From contig CAMWQB010000010.1 in assembly GCA_947176295.1 (NCBI GenBank), positions 1 to 38,218 of the forward strand: 38,218 nucleotides of DNA, given 5' to 3'. A model generated the notes under the pieces. The model did no database searches. It had not been told where the DNA came from and worked only from the letters and a program-made list of their open reading frames with translations. The DNA comes from an uncultured Porphyromonadaceae bacterium (GTDB taxonomy: Bacteria > Bacteroidota > Bacteroidia > Bacteroidales > Muribaculaceae). A program made the translations under genes and the position numbers. Shown piece after piece: positions 13,726 to 23,042 of the stretch. Every line of letters begins with the position of its first letter. Within the stretch, counting starts at the first letter, position 1.

Positions 13726-15564
13726 ATGCTTAAGCGTTTTTTTATCTCTTTGCTCGGCACCGTTGCGGGCATCTGGATTTCTTTCATGTTGATAATTTTC
13801 GGAGGCCTGATGATTGCCGGTCTCGCCGGCTCGGATGGCGATACGGGAATCCGCAACCATTCGATTCTCTACCTCGACTTGTCGGGGATGATCGAGGAGC
13901 GGCAGCAGAACGCTTCATTTGCAGATGTTGTGCAGGGGAATATTTCGAATTCTCCCACTCTGCGCGAGTATATCGAGGCTCTGGACAAGGCTAAAGACGA
14001 CGACCGCATCGAGGGCGTGGTGCTGAACTGCGCCGGCGCCGGGATGGGTTTCGCCACATGCGAAGAGCTGCTTGAGGCTCTTTCGGCCTTCCGCGAGGAA
14101 GCCTCGGACAAGTGGGTGTATGCCTACTCCGACGGCTATGAGCAGGGCGATTATCTCCTTGCCACCGTGGCCGACAAGATATTCATGAATCCCCTGGGCG
14201 GGGTGAACCTCCATGGCATTGCCTCGCAGATTCCCTTCTTCAAGGGACTGATGGACAAGGTGGGCGTGCGGATGCAGATTGTGAAGGTGGGTTCGTTCAA
14301 GAGCGCAGTCGAGCCGTTTATCCTCACCTCGGCGAGCGAGCCGTCGCGGCTGCAGACGCAGACTTACGTCGATTCCATATGGAGCTTCATGCGGGATGTC
14401 GTGGCCGCGAACCGCGGTCTGGAACCCGAACGCGTAACGGCTCTTGCATCGGAATTTCTTGTGGCCCGCGGCGCCAATGCAGCGCTTGAGGCCGGACTTG
14501 TGGATTCGCTGGTATATTTTCGCGGATTCGAGGACTATCTGCGCGAGCTCACGGGCATCGAGCGCGACGACGATCTGCGCTATGTGAGCCCCACGAAGCT
14601 TCTGGGTGAGGTTTCGGCTGATGCCGCTAAGATTTTCGAGGCTGCGATGGCCCAGAGCCGGAATGCCGACAAGAAGAAAGCCGACAAGCCCGCACATGGC
14701 GAGCACATCGCGGTGCTCTATGCCACGGGCGATATCACGGACAATGACGGCAACGGAATCGTAGGCTCTCAGATGGTGCCTGAAATCGTGGCACTTGCCG
14801 ACGACGACGATGTGCGCGCACTTGTCATGCGCGTGAATTCGGGCGGCGGTTCGGCCTTCGCTTCCGAGCAGATCTGGGAGGCTCTGGAATACTTCAAGTC
14901 GAAGGGCAAGCGCTTCTACGTGTCGATGGGCGACTATGCAGCTTCGGGGGGCTATTACATCTCCTGCGGGGCGGACTTGATTTTTGCCGACGCTACGACG
15001 CTCACGGGCTCTATCGGCGTGTTCGGAATGTTTCCTGATGCCTCGCAGCTGATCACCGGCAAGCTCGGGGTGAACTTCACGACCATAGAATCGAACAGCA
15101 ATGCGATGCCCCCGTCGCTGGTGTCGCCTCTGACGGCCGAACAGGCTTCGGCGCTGCAGGAGAGCGTGGAGGCAACCTACGACCTCTTCACAAAGCGAGT
15201 GGCTGCCGGCCGCAATATGCCTCAGGACGAGGTGAAGAAGATAGCCGAAGGCCGCGTGTGGGTGGGCACATCCGCTCTGCAGCTCGGCCTTGTGGACCGT
15301 CTGGGCTCGCTTGAGACGGCCATCGCCAAGATGAAGGATGAGTTGGGCGACACGCATATTTCCGTGGTGTTCTATCCCGAGGCGGAAGAAGACTTCTGGA
15401 CAATGGTGGCCCGCAGCGGAGCGCTGGAAGATGTGCGCACGGCGTTTGCGCCTGCCACTCCCGCTCTCGACGCCGAGACGCTCGAGCTCCTGGAGTATGT
15501 GGCGCGCCTGCGGACGCTTGCTCCCGTCCAGGCACGGATGGAGCCCGTGATATTCGAAAAATAA
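13726..15564 (+). CDS. sppA: Signal peptide peptidase SppA (protease IV, long form)
   Basis: Membrane-anchored serine protease of family S49 that degrades cleaved signal peptides. The 612-aa length matches the duplicated long form. Residues 5-34 are a transmembrane anchor. The N-terminal half carries KVGSFKSAVEPF with the general-base Lys at about 192. The C-terminal half has MRVNSGGGSAFASEQIWEAL and MGDYAASGGYYISCGAD with nucleophile Ser at about 407, then TGSIGVFG. Both halves of the Ser/Lys dyad are therefore present. ATG 13726 is preferred over a TTG at 13720. It heads a run of four same-strand genes (sppA, lpxK, purine nucleoside phosphorylase, thiL). Confidence 0.96.
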   Translation: MLKRFFISLLGTVAGIWISFMLIIFGGLMIAGLAGSDGDTGIRNHSILYLDLSGMIEERQQNASFADVVQGNISNSPTLREYIEALDKAKDDDRIEGVVLNCAGAGMGFATCEELLEALSAFREEASDKWVYAYSDGYEQGDYLLATVADKIFMNPLGGVNLHGIASQIPFFKGLMDKVGVRMQIVKVGSFKSAVEPFILTSASEPSRLQTQTYVDSIWSFMRDVVAANRGLEPERVTALASEFLVARGANAALEAGLVDSLVYFRGFEDYLRELTGIERDDDLRYVSPTKLLGEVSADAAKIFEAAMAQSRNADKKKADKPAHGEHIAVLYATGDITDNDGNGIVGSQMVPEIVALADDDDVRALVMRVNSGGGSAFASEQIWEALEYFKSKGKRFYVSMGDYAASGGYYISCGADLIFADATTLTGSIGVFGMFPDASQLITGKLGVNFTTIESNSNAMPPSLVSPLTAEQASALQESVEATYDLFTKRVAAGRNMPQDEVKKIAEGRVWVGTSALQLGLVDRLGSLETAIAKMKDELGDTHISVVFYPEAEEDFWTMVARSGALEDVRTAFAPATPALDAETLELLEYVARLRTLAPVQARMEPVIFEK

Positions 15565-15589
15565 TTCCCGTCCCCCCCTCCCTCCGTGA

Positions 15590-16687
15590 GTGAAGCTTAA
15601 AACTCTATTCGCAGAACTTGTGTTGCTGCCCTGTTCGAAAATCTACGGGGCGGCGACATATCTGCGCAATAAGTTCTTCGAGTGGGGGATTCTGAAAGAG
15701 GTGAAGTTCGACGTTCCTGTCATCGTGGTGGGCAATCTCTCGGCCGGAGGCACCGGAAAGACGCCTCATGTGGAGTACGTGGCCGGTCTTTTCGAGAGGA
15801 CGCACCACGTGGCCGTGCTGTCGCGTGGATATAAGCGCGAGACCAAGGGCTTCGTTCTTGCCGACGGGAGGTCTACTCCGCGGACGATAGGCGACGAATC
15901 GTATCAGATATATCACAAGTTCGAGGGGCGCGTTAGGGTTGCCGTCTGCGAAGACCGCGTGGCGGGCATCCGCAAGCTGCTGGAAATAGATCCGAAAATC
16001 GACCTTATCCTATTGGACGATGCGTTCCAGCACCGCTACGTTCGACCGACGGTGAGCATCCTCGTGGCCGAATTCAATCGTCCCATCTACCGCGACAAGC
16101 TACTGCCTTACGGGCGCCTGCGCGAGGGCAAGCGCGGAATCTACCGCGCCGATATACTGGTGGTGACGAAGTGTCCCGAGCATCTGCGGCCGTTCGACTA
16201 CCGTGTGGAGACGCGCAATTACGACCTCTATCCCTACCAGCATCTCTTCTTCTCGCGCTTCGCCTACAAGCCTCTGCGGCCGGTTTTTCCGGACAATGCC
16301 ACGTCCTTCCCTTATCTCGACTATATGACGGGCCAGGATTCTCTGCTTGCCGTGGCCGGAATAGGCAATCCCCGGCCTTTCGTCCGCTTCCTCAAGAGCT
16401 TCGAGGCAGTGGTGAAGGTGGATGTGTATCCGGACCATCACAACTATACGCGCAAGGATTTCGACCATCTCCTTGCCCGCTACCGGGCCCTGCGCGGGCG
16501 GCAGCGCATCATCGTGACGACGGAAAAGGATGCGGTGAGGATGACGAACAACCCCTATTTCCCTCACGAACTGAAGGCCGTGACCTACTATCTTCCCGTG
16601 GAGGTGGAGATGGTGGACAACCTGAGCACGGCCACTACCGACAAGAGCCTCGAGGAGGTGCTCCGCGACCTTATCCGTCGCACCTGA
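15590..16687 (+). CDS. lpxK: Tetraacyldisaccharide 4'-kinase (lipid A biosynthesis)
   Basis: LpxK phosphorylates the 4' position of the lipid A disaccharide precursor at the inner membrane. The P-loop is GNLSAGGTGKTPHVEY (residues 48-63), with the N-terminal hydrophobic helix FAELVLLPCSKIYGAATYL before it. LSRGYKRETKGF, GDESYQIY, LLDDAFQHRYV and LPYGRLREGKRGI are family signatures. Length is 365 aa, in the normal range. The start is a GTG at 15590, 25 nt after sppA; no ATG precedes the conserved N-terminus. It forms part of the sppA-thiL run. Confidence 0.96.
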   Translation: MKLKTLFAELVLLPCSKIYGAATYLRNKFFEWGILKEVKFDVPVIVVGNLSAGGTGKTPHVEYVAGLFERTHHVAVLSRGYKRETKGFVLADGRSTPRTIGDESYQIYHKFEGRVRVAVCEDRVAGIRKLLEIDPKIDLILLDDAFQHRYVRPTVSILVAEFNRPIYRDKLLPYGRLREGKRGIYRADILVVTKCPEHLRPFDYRVETRNYDLYPYQHLFFSRFAYKPLRPVFPDNATSFPYLDYMTGQDSLLAVAGIGNPRPFVRFLKSFEAVVKVDVYPDHHNYTRKDFDHLLARYRALRGRQRIIVTTEKDAVRMTNNPYFPHELKAVTYYLPVEVEMVDNLSTATTDKSLEEVLRDLIRRT

Positions 16688-16767
16688 CACAAGAAATCAA
16701 ACCCCGGAGCGCATCCGGGCGTTATATACACACCTAACATAAACCACAGACGAAACACAATTCCGAC

Positions 16768-17583
16768 ATGCTCGAAAAAATCAAAGAAACCGCCGATTTC
16801 CTCCGCTCGAAAGTGGAGGGCGCAATGCCTGAAATAGCAATAATCTTAGGGACGGGCCTGGGCCCGCTGAGCGACCACATCACCGACAAGCAGGTGATTC
16901 CCTACCACGATATTCCCAATTTCCCGGAGAGCACCGTCGCCGGCCACAGCGGCAACTTCATCTTCGGAAGCCTGGGCGGCCGTCGCGTCATAGCCATGCA
17001 GGGCCGCTTCCACTACTACGAAGGCTACGATATGAAGACTGTAACCTTCCCCGTGCGAGTGTTCAAGGCTCTGGGCGTGAAGACACTTTTCGTGAGCAAC
17101 GCTGCCGGGGGCATGAACAAGGAATTCCAGGTGGGCGACGTGATGGTGATTACTGACCACATCAACCTCTTCCCTGAGAATCCGCTCCGCGGCAAGAACT
17201 TCGAGGAGCTTGGCCCGCGTTTCCCGGCCATGACCGAGCCCTACGACAAGCGCCTGATTGCGAAGGCTGATGAAATCGGCCGCGAGAAAGGGCTGCGCCT
17301 GATGCACGGCGTGTATGTGGGCACGACGGGGCCCACCTTCGAGACGCCTGCAGAATATGAATATTTCCGCATCATCGGCGGCGACGCCGTGGGCATGAGC
17401 ACCGTTCCCGAGGTAATCGTGGCCAAGCACATGTCGATGGAAGTGTTCGGCATCTCCGTGATCACCGACCTCGGGGGCAAGGATATAACCGATGTGCCCT
17501 CGCATGAAGAAGTGCAGAAGGCGGCCGTGAACGCACAGCCCACTGTCGTGGCGCTGATGAAAGAAATGGTAGCCCGCTGCTAA
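16768..17583 (+). CDS. punA: Purine nucleoside phosphorylase, type I trimeric
   Basis: Phosphorolysis of purine nucleosides to base and (deoxy)ribose-1-phosphate for salvage. Phosphate-binding segments are IILGTGLGPLSDHI (residues 25-38), TVAGHSGNF and MQGRFHYYEGY (77-87). NAAGGMN and GPTFETPAEYEYF follow, and GMSTVPEVIVAKH binds the sugar. The position equivalent to Asn243 of the human enzyme appears to be Asp234 (VITDLGG), which could affect base preference; I recall similar Asp in Bacteroidetes relatives. Length is 271 aa. The gene lies 80 nt after lpxK and 16 nt before thiL. Confidence 0.95.
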   Translation: MLEKIKETADFLRSKVEGAMPEIAIILGTGLGPLSDHITDKQVIPYHDIPNFPESTVAGHSGNFIFGSLGGRRVIAMQGRFHYYEGYDMKTVTFPVRVFKALGVKTLFVSNAAGGMNKEFQVGDVMVITDHINLFPENPLRGKNFEELGPRFPAMTEPYDKRLIAKADEIGREKGLRLMHGVYVGTTGPTFETPAEYEYFRIIGGDAVGMSTVPEVIVAKHMSMEVFGISVITDLGGKDITDVPSHEEVQKAAVNAQPTVVALMKEMVARC

Positions 17584-17599
17584 GGAAAAGACAAGAACA

Positions 17600-18682
17600 A
17601 TGACAGAAATATCGCAACTCGGCGAGTTCGGCCTCATAGACAGGCTGACCCGCGATTTCCCCATCCGCAACACCTCCACCCTCAAAGGGGTGGGGGATGA
17701 TGCTGCGGTGCTCGACTACAAGGATACACAGGTGCTCGTAACAACGGACCTGCTTCTGGAGAACGTGCATTTCGACCTCACGTACGTGCCTCTGATGCAT
17801 CTTGGCTACAAGTCGGCCGTGGTGAATTTCTCGGACATCTATGCCATGGGAGGCACACCGCGGCAAATCACGGTGGGTCTGGGTGTCTCGGCCCGTTTCA
17901 CGGTGGAGCATCTCGACCAGCTTTATGCCGGCATTCTTCGGGCATGCGAGGAATATGGCGTGGACCTCGTCGGGGGCGATACATCCGCTTCGCATCAGGG
18001 ACTGGTGATAGCCATCACCTGCATAGGCGATGCACCCAAGGATGAAATCGTGTACCGCAACGGCGCGCACGACACCGACCTGATATGCGTGAGCGGCGAC
18101 CTCGGGGCTGCTTACATGGGTCTGCAGGCGCTCGAACGCGAGAAGGTAGCCTCGGCCGGCCGGCCTGACTTCCAGCCCGATTTTGCCGGGAAGGAGTACC
18201 TGATCGAGCGTCAGCTCAAGCCAGAGGCGCGCAAGGACATCATAGGCTTCCTGCGCAAGGAGGGCATACGGCCCACGGCTATGATGGACGTGAGCGACGG
18301 CCTCTCCTCCGAGCTCCTGCACATATGCAAGCAGAGCAACACGGGCTGCCGAGTGTATGAGGACCGCATCCCCATCGACTACCAGACGGCGGTGATGGCC
18401 GAGGAGCTGAACATGAACCTCGTAACGGCGGCGCTGAACGGCGGCGAGGATTACGAACTGCTCTTCACCGTGCCGCTCACCGACCACGAGCGCATCAAGA
18501 AGATTCCGGGTGTGAAGCTGATAGGCCACATCACGAAGCCCGAGCTCGGTTGCGCGCTGGTGACGCGCGACGGCGCCGAGATACCGCTGAAGGCTCAGGG
18601 CTGGAACTCGCTTGCCAATGAAGACACGCCCGAGGCTCCCGAGCCCGGGAGCAGCGCCGCAGAGGCCGGTGCGGAGAAATGA
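17600..18682 (+). CDS. thiL: Thiamine-monophosphate kinase
   Basis: ThiL phosphorylates thiamine monophosphate to the diphosphate cofactor. The PurM-like fold is marked by GVGDDAAVLDY (residues 30-40), TTDLLLENVHFDLTY, SAVVNFSDIYAMGGTPRQ with metal-binding Asp residues, GGDTSAS, a central VSGDLGAAYMGLQ, MMDVSDGLSSEL and LNGGEDYELLFTV. Length is 360 aa. The last 15 or so residues are a low-complexity Ala/Glu/Pro tail beyond the family core. It lies 16 nt after the phosphorylase gene, so they are probably co-transcribed. Confidence 0.96.
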   Translation: MTEISQLGEFGLIDRLTRDFPIRNTSTLKGVGDDAAVLDYKDTQVLVTTDLLLENVHFDLTYVPLMHLGYKSAVVNFSDIYAMGGTPRQITVGLGVSARFTVEHLDQLYAGILRACEEYGVDLVGGDTSASHQGLVIAITCIGDAPKDEIVYRNGAHDTDLICVSGDLGAAYMGLQALEREKVASAGRPDFQPDFAGKEYLIERQLKPEARKDIIGFLRKEGIRPTAMMDVSDGLSSELLHICKQSNTGCRVYEDRIPIDYQTAVMAEELNMNLVTAALNGGEDYELLFTVPLTDHERIKKIPGVKLIGHITKPELGCALVTRDGAEIPLKAQGWNSLANEDTPEAPEPGSSAAEAGAEK

Positions 18683-18687
18683 TGATT

Positions 18688-18717
18688 TTGCCATATCGCG
18701 GGAATTTCGTACCTTTG
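18688..18717 (+). promoter_or_regulatory. Promoter of the nusB operon
   Basis: TTG at 18688-18690, a 19-nt spacer, then TACCTTTG at 18710-18717; the nusB ATG follows 33 nt later. It sits directly after the thiL stop. Confidence 0.75.
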
Positions 18718-18750
18718 CAGCCGAAACGATAATGACGCACATTTTCATAT

Positions 18751-20184
18751 ATGATAAACCGTAGTTTAATCCGCATCAAGACCGTCCAGATTCTCTACTC
18801 GTATCTGTTGACACGCAACGATTTCAAACTCATCGCCGCCCCGGACCCCTCGGAGTCCACGCGCGACACGATGTATTCCTACGAGGTTTATCTGAAGCTC
18901 ATATCCCTTCTGACGAAGCTTGCAGGCCGGAAGGCCAACAACCGTCAGCGCATAGGACTTCCCGGAATGATAGGCCGCGCCCTTGCCGACGACCCGATCG
19001 TGCGCGACGCGATGCTTGCCCACCGTGTGGCCACGGCCGGCACGGATGCCATTGCCGACGCTCTCGTGCCCGTGATTTACGACTCCTCGCTCTTCGCCGA
19101 CTACAAGAAGAAGAAAGAGCCCATCATGGCTGAAGAAGTGCAGTTCTGGCGCGTGGCCTTCAAGAGCATAGTGGAGAAGGACGAGGCGGTGGACGCAGCC
19201 TTCCGTCGCGACAAGAACTACAGCCGCAAAGGTTTCGAGGCCGGCATCGAGCTCTTCCTTGAGTCGGTGGCCTCGCTCGAGAGCGACCGCGGTTCTTACC
19301 TGAACGCCAAGCGTGCGTTGGGAGAATCGCTCCAGAGCGCATACGACCTTTACATCAGCCTCCTTGCGCTGCCTCTGCGGCTGACGCAGCTGCAGGAACG
19401 GCGCTACGACGAGGCCAAGCACAAGTATGCTCCCACGCCCGAGGACCTGAATCCGCCGCTGCGCTTCGTGGACAATACTTTCGTGGCCGCTTTGGCTGCC
19501 GACGAGGCCTTCAACAACTATCTTGAGAAACATCCTGAGGCTGATCCCGCGCAATGGCGCCGCGCCGACGAGCTTCTGGGCTCGCTGCTGGATGTGGTGA
19601 TGGCCAGCGACATATATAAGGAATACATGGCCACGTCGATGCCGGATTTTGCGGGCGACACACGCTTCTGGCGCGACCTGCTCCGCTTCGAGATAATGCC
19701 TTCGGTCGAGCTGGCCGACGCGCTCGAGCCGCAGTCGGTCTACTGGAACGACGACCTCGAGACGATGGCTACTTTCGCGCTGAAAACGCTTAAGCGGACG
19801 GGGACGTCGGCCGACGGACGGATCGAACTTCTCCCCCGCTTCATGAATGATGAGGACGAGCGCTTCGGCGCCGGGCTCTTCGAATATGTGGTGCGCAACC
19901 AGACGGAATACCGCGCACTCATCGACCGCTTCATCGACACGCGCCAGTGGGATTCCGAGCGTCTCCCGCTGATGGATGTCGTGGTGATAATGACGGCCAT
20001 CGCCGAGCTCCTGAACTACCCGTCGATTCCTGTGGCCGTAACGCTGAACGAATATATCGAGATAGCCAATACGTATTGCTCGCCCAAGAGCGGGCAGTTT
20101 GTGAACGGCATTCTCTACTCGGTGATGCATCTGCTGAGCGAGGAAGGGCGTCTGCTGAAGCCGCTGCCTCCCACGCGCAAGTAA
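18751..20184 (+). CDS. nusB: Transcription antitermination factor NusB, long Bacteroidales form
   Basis: NusB binds boxA RNA with NusE/S10 during rRNA transcription antitermination. The N-terminus IKTVQILYSYLLTRNDF matches the RNA-binding first helix, and the C-terminal part (about residues 395-465) contains the classic WDSERLPLMDVVVIMTAIAE and PVAVTLNEYIEIANTYCSPK segments, ending in SGQFVNGILYSVM. At 477 aa it is much longer than the 140-aa enterobacterial protein. The middle 300 residues are helical and seem to be an insertion or extension typical of Bacteroidales. It heads nusB-yajC-ybbR-coaE. Confidence 0.9.
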   Translation: MINRSLIRIKTVQILYSYLLTRNDFKLIAAPDPSESTRDTMYSYEVYLKLISLLTKLAGRKANNRQRIGLPGMIGRALADDPIVRDAMLAHRVATAGTDAIADALVPVIYDSSLFADYKKKKEPIMAEEVQFWRVAFKSIVEKDEAVDAAFRRDKNYSRKGFEAGIELFLESVASLESDRGSYLNAKRALGESLQSAYDLYISLLALPLRLTQLQERRYDEAKHKYAPTPEDLNPPLRFVDNTFVAALAADEAFNNYLEKHPEADPAQWRRADELLGSLLDVVMASDIYKEYMATSMPDFAGDTRFWRDLLRFEIMPSVELADALEPQSVYWNDDLETMATFALKTLKRTGTSADGRIELLPRFMNDEDERFGAGLFEYVVRNQTEYRALIDRFIDTRQWDSERLPLMDVVVIMTAIAELLNYPSIPVAVTLNEYIEIANTYCSPKSGQFVNGILYSVMHLLSEEGRLLKPLPPTRK

Positions 20185-20244
20185 GCAGCGGGCGCATCGG
20201 CAAACCACACACACGAATATCAACCCTAAAAACCCGATAAGAAA

Positions 20245-20565
20245 ATGAGTATTCTCCTCCAGGCCGGCGCAGCCGGCGCAGACTTCGGCGGCATTCTGAT
20301 GATTGTTGCCCTGTTCGTAATCTTCTACTTCTTCATGATCCGTCCGCAGCAGAAGCGCCAGAAGGAAATCCGCAAGTTCCGCGAGAGCCTCGACAAGGGC
20401 TCGAAGATCGTAACCGCCGGTGGTATCTATGGCACGATCAAGGAAGTGAAGGAGACCTATTTCATTGTTGAAATCGCTCCCAACACGAGCATCCGTGTGG
20501 ACAAGGGTTCGGTCTATCCTTCGGCAGAAGATGCCAATCAGGCCGGCCAGGAGAACGGTAAGTAA
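20245..20565 (+). CDS. yajC: Preprotein translocase accessory subunit YajC
   Basis: A 106-aa single-pass membrane protein associated with SecDF in the Sec translocon. The N-terminal helix GGILMIVALFVIFYFFMIRP (residues 15-34) is followed by the signature QQKRQKEIRKFRESLDKGSK and a small cytoplasmic domain IVTAGGIYGTIKEV. It follows nusB by 60 nt and precedes ybbR, a typical Bacteroidetes order. Confidence 0.96.
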   Translation: MSILLQAGAAGADFGGILMIVALFVIFYFFMIRPQQKRQKEIRKFRESLDKGSKIVTAGGIYGTIKEVKETYFIVEIAPNTSIRVDKGSVYPSAEDANQAGQENGK

Positions 20566-20589
20566 TCCCCAGATACCGCAATCTGCCCA

Positions 20590-21567
20590 GTGTCCGGAGC
20601 TGACCGCATAAAGACTTTCATCAGACGCATCGTTGACCTTGGCCAATCGCGCTACGGCAAGGATGCGCTGATGTTTATGATCTTCCTCGCCGTGAGCACG
20701 ATCCTATGGTTCGTGATGTCGCTGAGCGATGAAGAGCAGTTCGATATGCGTCTGCCCATGCAGATCACGCACGTTCCGGATTCCGTAACTCTCATCAGCC
20801 CCGGGCCGGAAGCTTTGAGCGTGAGCCTGACTGCCCACGGCACACAGATGCTTAAGCTCCAGCTGGGGAGCACGCCGACGGTGAACGTGGATTTCCGCGC
20901 TTACCGCACCAAGGGGCGGCTGTTGCTGTCGTCGGCGGATCTGAAGGCCCTTGTCCGGAGCGCGACCGACGGCTCGCAGGTGGCGGTTGTCTCTCCCGAT
21001 TCGATAAATATCCCCTACACGACCCATCCCGGCTACAGGCTGCCTCTGCGGTTGGACAGCAAGGTGACGACCGGCCCCAACGCTTCGATAATCGGGCGTC
21101 CGCGAATATCGTCCGATTCCGTGCGTGTCTTCTTCGCGGGCGGGAAGGCGCTGCCCCAGGGCCTGCGCTACGTGAGCACGGAGCCTCTGCGACTTACCGA
21201 CGTGGGCTCGTCGTTCACTCGCCGCGTGCGTGTGCAGGCCCCTGCCGGAGCGCGCGTCATCCCTGACAGCGTGGATGTGAGCTACGATGTGGAGCCTCTG
21301 ATTATCAAGCACCGCAAGGTTGTAATCGAGCCCGTGAACGTGCCTTCGGGAGTGAAGCTTATTACCTTCCCGGCGCAGATCGACGTCTACTATATGGTGC
21401 CGATGAGCCTCTATGCCACGACGAATCCGCGCTTCCGGGTGCAGGCCGACTACAAGCTTGTGTCGCCATCGTCGAAGAAGCTTCGTCTGCGCCTGAGCGA
21501 TGTGCCCGACGAGCTTGTGAACGTTCATCTTTCGGCCGATTCGGCTGAATACATCATAGAGCGATGA
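20590..21567 (+). CDS. YbbR-domain protein
   Basis: A 325-aa protein with one N-terminal transmembrane segment (ALMFMIFLAVSTILWFVMSL, residues 26-45), then a long extracytoplasmic beta-rich region that looks like successive YbbR repeats (for example FDMRLPMQITHVPDSVTLIS and MLKLQLGSTPTVNVDFRAY). In Firmicutes the family includes CdaR, a regulator of cyclic-di-AMP synthase CdaA; no cdaA is seen here, so that role cannot be assumed. The start is a GTG at 20590, since no ATG lies before the membrane segment. It overlaps coaE by 4 nt (ATGA). Confidence 0.88.
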   Translation: MSGADRIKTFIRRIVDLGQSRYGKDALMFMIFLAVSTILWFVMSLSDEEQFDMRLPMQITHVPDSVTLISPGPEALSVSLTAHGTQMLKLQLGSTPTVNVDFRAYRTKGRLLLSSADLKALVRSATDGSQVAVVSPDSINIPYTTHPGYRLPLRLDSKVTTGPNASIIGRPRISSDSVRVFFAGGKALPQGLRYVSTEPLRLTDVGSSFTRRVRVQAPAGARVIPDSVDVSYDVEPLIIKHRKVVIEPVNVPSGVKLITFPAQIDVYYMVPMSLYATTNPRFRVQADYKLVSPSSKKLRLRLSDVPDELVNVHLSADSAEYIIER

Positions 21568-22166
21568 GCGGTACGAAGAGGGCCCGGAGGGTTGCGATAT
21601 GCGGCGGCATAGGCAGCGGGAAGTCGGTTGTGTGCCGGGTGCTCCGCGCTATGGGCTACCGGGTGTTCGACACCGACCTGGAGGCGCGCAGAATCATGGA
21701 CACGGATGCCGGAATCCACAGGAGGCTGAACGAGGAAATCCATCCTCAGGCCGTGGTGGACGGGCGGGTGGACCGCCGCAGGATAAGCGAAGTGGTGTTT
21801 GCGAGCGCTCCTGCGCTTGCTGCGCTGAACGGCATAGTGCATGCGGCCGTTCGCCGCGAACTTGAGGCGTGGTTCGAAGCACACTGTGGCGAAGGAGACG
21901 CGCTTTTCGTGGAGACGGCCATACTCTACCAAAGCGGGCTCGACCGCATGGTCGACGAAGTGTGGGAGGTGAAGGCTCCGGAGGAGCTGCGTGTGGAACG
22001 GGTGATGGCTCGCAACAATCTGAGCGCATCCGAGGTGCGCGCACGCATCGAGGCTCAGCGATTCGAGCCTGCCGAGCGGCATCCGCATGTGGAGGTGCTC
22101 ATCAACGATGGCAGCCACCCTCTGTTGCCCCGGATAGAGGCGCTCCTGAGGGGTTTGGGGTGCTGA
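21564..22166 (+). CDS. coaE: Dephospho-CoA kinase
   Basis: Last step of coenzyme A biosynthesis, phosphorylating the 3'-hydroxyl of dephospho-CoA. The P-loop is GGIGSGKSVVCRVL (residues 14-27), followed by FDTDLEARRIMD with the catalytic Asp, RISEVVFASAPALAALNGIV, FVETAILYQSGLDRMVDEVW and a C-terminal ERHPHVEVLINDGS. Length is 200 aa, normal for CoaE. The ATG overlaps the ybbR stop by 4 nt, indicating coupled translation. Confidence 0.96.
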   Translation: MSGTKRARRVAICGGIGSGKSVVCRVLRAMGYRVFDTDLEARRIMDTDAGIHRRLNEEIHPQAVVDGRVDRRRISEVVFASAPALAALNGIVHAAVRRELEAWFEAHCGEGDALFVETAILYQSGLDRMVDEVWEVKAPEELRVERVMARNNLSASEVRARIEAQRFEPAERHPHVEVLINDGSHPLLPRIEALLRGLGC

Positions 22167-22211
22167 CATAAACAACGAAATAAATACTAACAACATATAT
22201 TCCTTAAAGAC

Positions 22212-23021
22212 ATGAAACAACGATTCAAAGGTCTCCTGGCCTCCGCTGCCCTGATAGTGGCTGTGGCCGGATGCTGCCTGCTTAGCTCCTGCTCGAAGAA
22301 GGCTCCGTCGGCATTGGTGCCTCTGGTGGACAAACTGAACCTCGACCTTGCCGCTCAGGCAAAAAACAATCCGATGTTTTTGAGCGACGCATCGGCTTCG
22401 ATAGATTCGCTCACATCCGATATTAGCGTGAAGGTAGAGTTCTGCGATTCGATAATCGACGTGGAGAAGCTGTCGGAAGCTCTTGTAGAATACTATACGG
22501 CGATGCAGCTGAAGGCGAATCCCGGGCAGTCGCTCGATACCTTCCTGAACACTCTCAGCGCCGAAGAGGGCAAGATGAGCCTTGAGCTGAAGGACGTCTA
22601 CGGCCACTCGAGGACCTACGAGATGAGCGGCACGCGTCTGAAGCAGCTCTTCCGCAGTGCTCCCATGCAGCTCGGCTTCAACGATGTGAAGGCAAATGTC
22701 ATCGAGATTCTGGCCATGCGTTGCCCGGAATACCGCAAGGCAGCCAACGCCCTGGACTGCACCTTGGACATTGAGAGCGGTTTTGCGACCTACACGCTGA
22801 CCTTCGCACGTGAGAGCAACTATGCCAACTTAAACCAGGGGAGCCTCAAGGGGCGCTATCTGCACTTCCTGCAGCCCACCTACGAGAACTTCGAAAGTTT
22901 CCGCCAGCCTATTGAGGAGCTTCTGCAATCGCTCCAGCTCGACGGCTACCGCTTTGTCTACGCCACCGAGGACGGTAAGGGCAAGGAACTCCGCGTGGCA
23001 ATTCCCTGGAGAGATATTTAA
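22212..23021 (+). CDS. Predicted lipoprotein, unknown function
   Basis: A 269-aa protein. The signal peptide ends in a lipobox LLSSC (Cys27), predicting a lipid-anchored periplasmic or outer-membrane protein. The mature part is mixed alpha/beta, with internal segments such as IDSLTSDISVKVEFCDSIID and SFRQPIEELLQSLQLDGYRF, but I recognise no family. It lies 45 nt after coaE and 21 nt before pepT. No promoter box was found between coaE and this gene, so it may belong to the nusB operon. Confidence 0.75.
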   Translation: MKQRFKGLLASAALIVAVAGCCLLSSCSKKAPSALVPLVDKLNLDLAAQAKNNPMFLSDASASIDSLTSDISVKVEFCDSIIDVEKLSEALVEYYTAMQLKANPGQSLDTFLNTLSAEEGKMSLELKDVYGHSRTYEMSGTRLKQLFRSAPMQLGFNDVKANVIEILAMRCPEYRKAANALDCTLDIESGFATYTLTFARESNYANLNQGSLKGRYLHFLQPTYENFESFRQPIEELLQSLQLDGYRFVYATEDGKGKELRVAIPWRDI

Positions 23022-23042
23022 TCCTTTTTTCCTGCTGACACC

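Noticed and set aside
13915-15357. A 480-codon minus-strand frame opposite sppA
   Set aside because: sppA has both catalytic motifs and a membrane anchor; the antisense product has no recognisable features.
18751-20184. NusB as a fusion of two complete NusB domains
   Set aside because: Only one set of NusB signature segments (N-terminal helix and C-terminal block) can be found; the middle is helical but not a second copy.
18766-20646. A 626-codon open frame on the minus strand opposite nusB and yajC
   Set aside because: It mirrors well-supported plus-strand genes. GC-rich codon usage keeps the opposite frame open, its product is rich in His/Arg/Val with no domain pattern, and it crosses several plus-strand genes.
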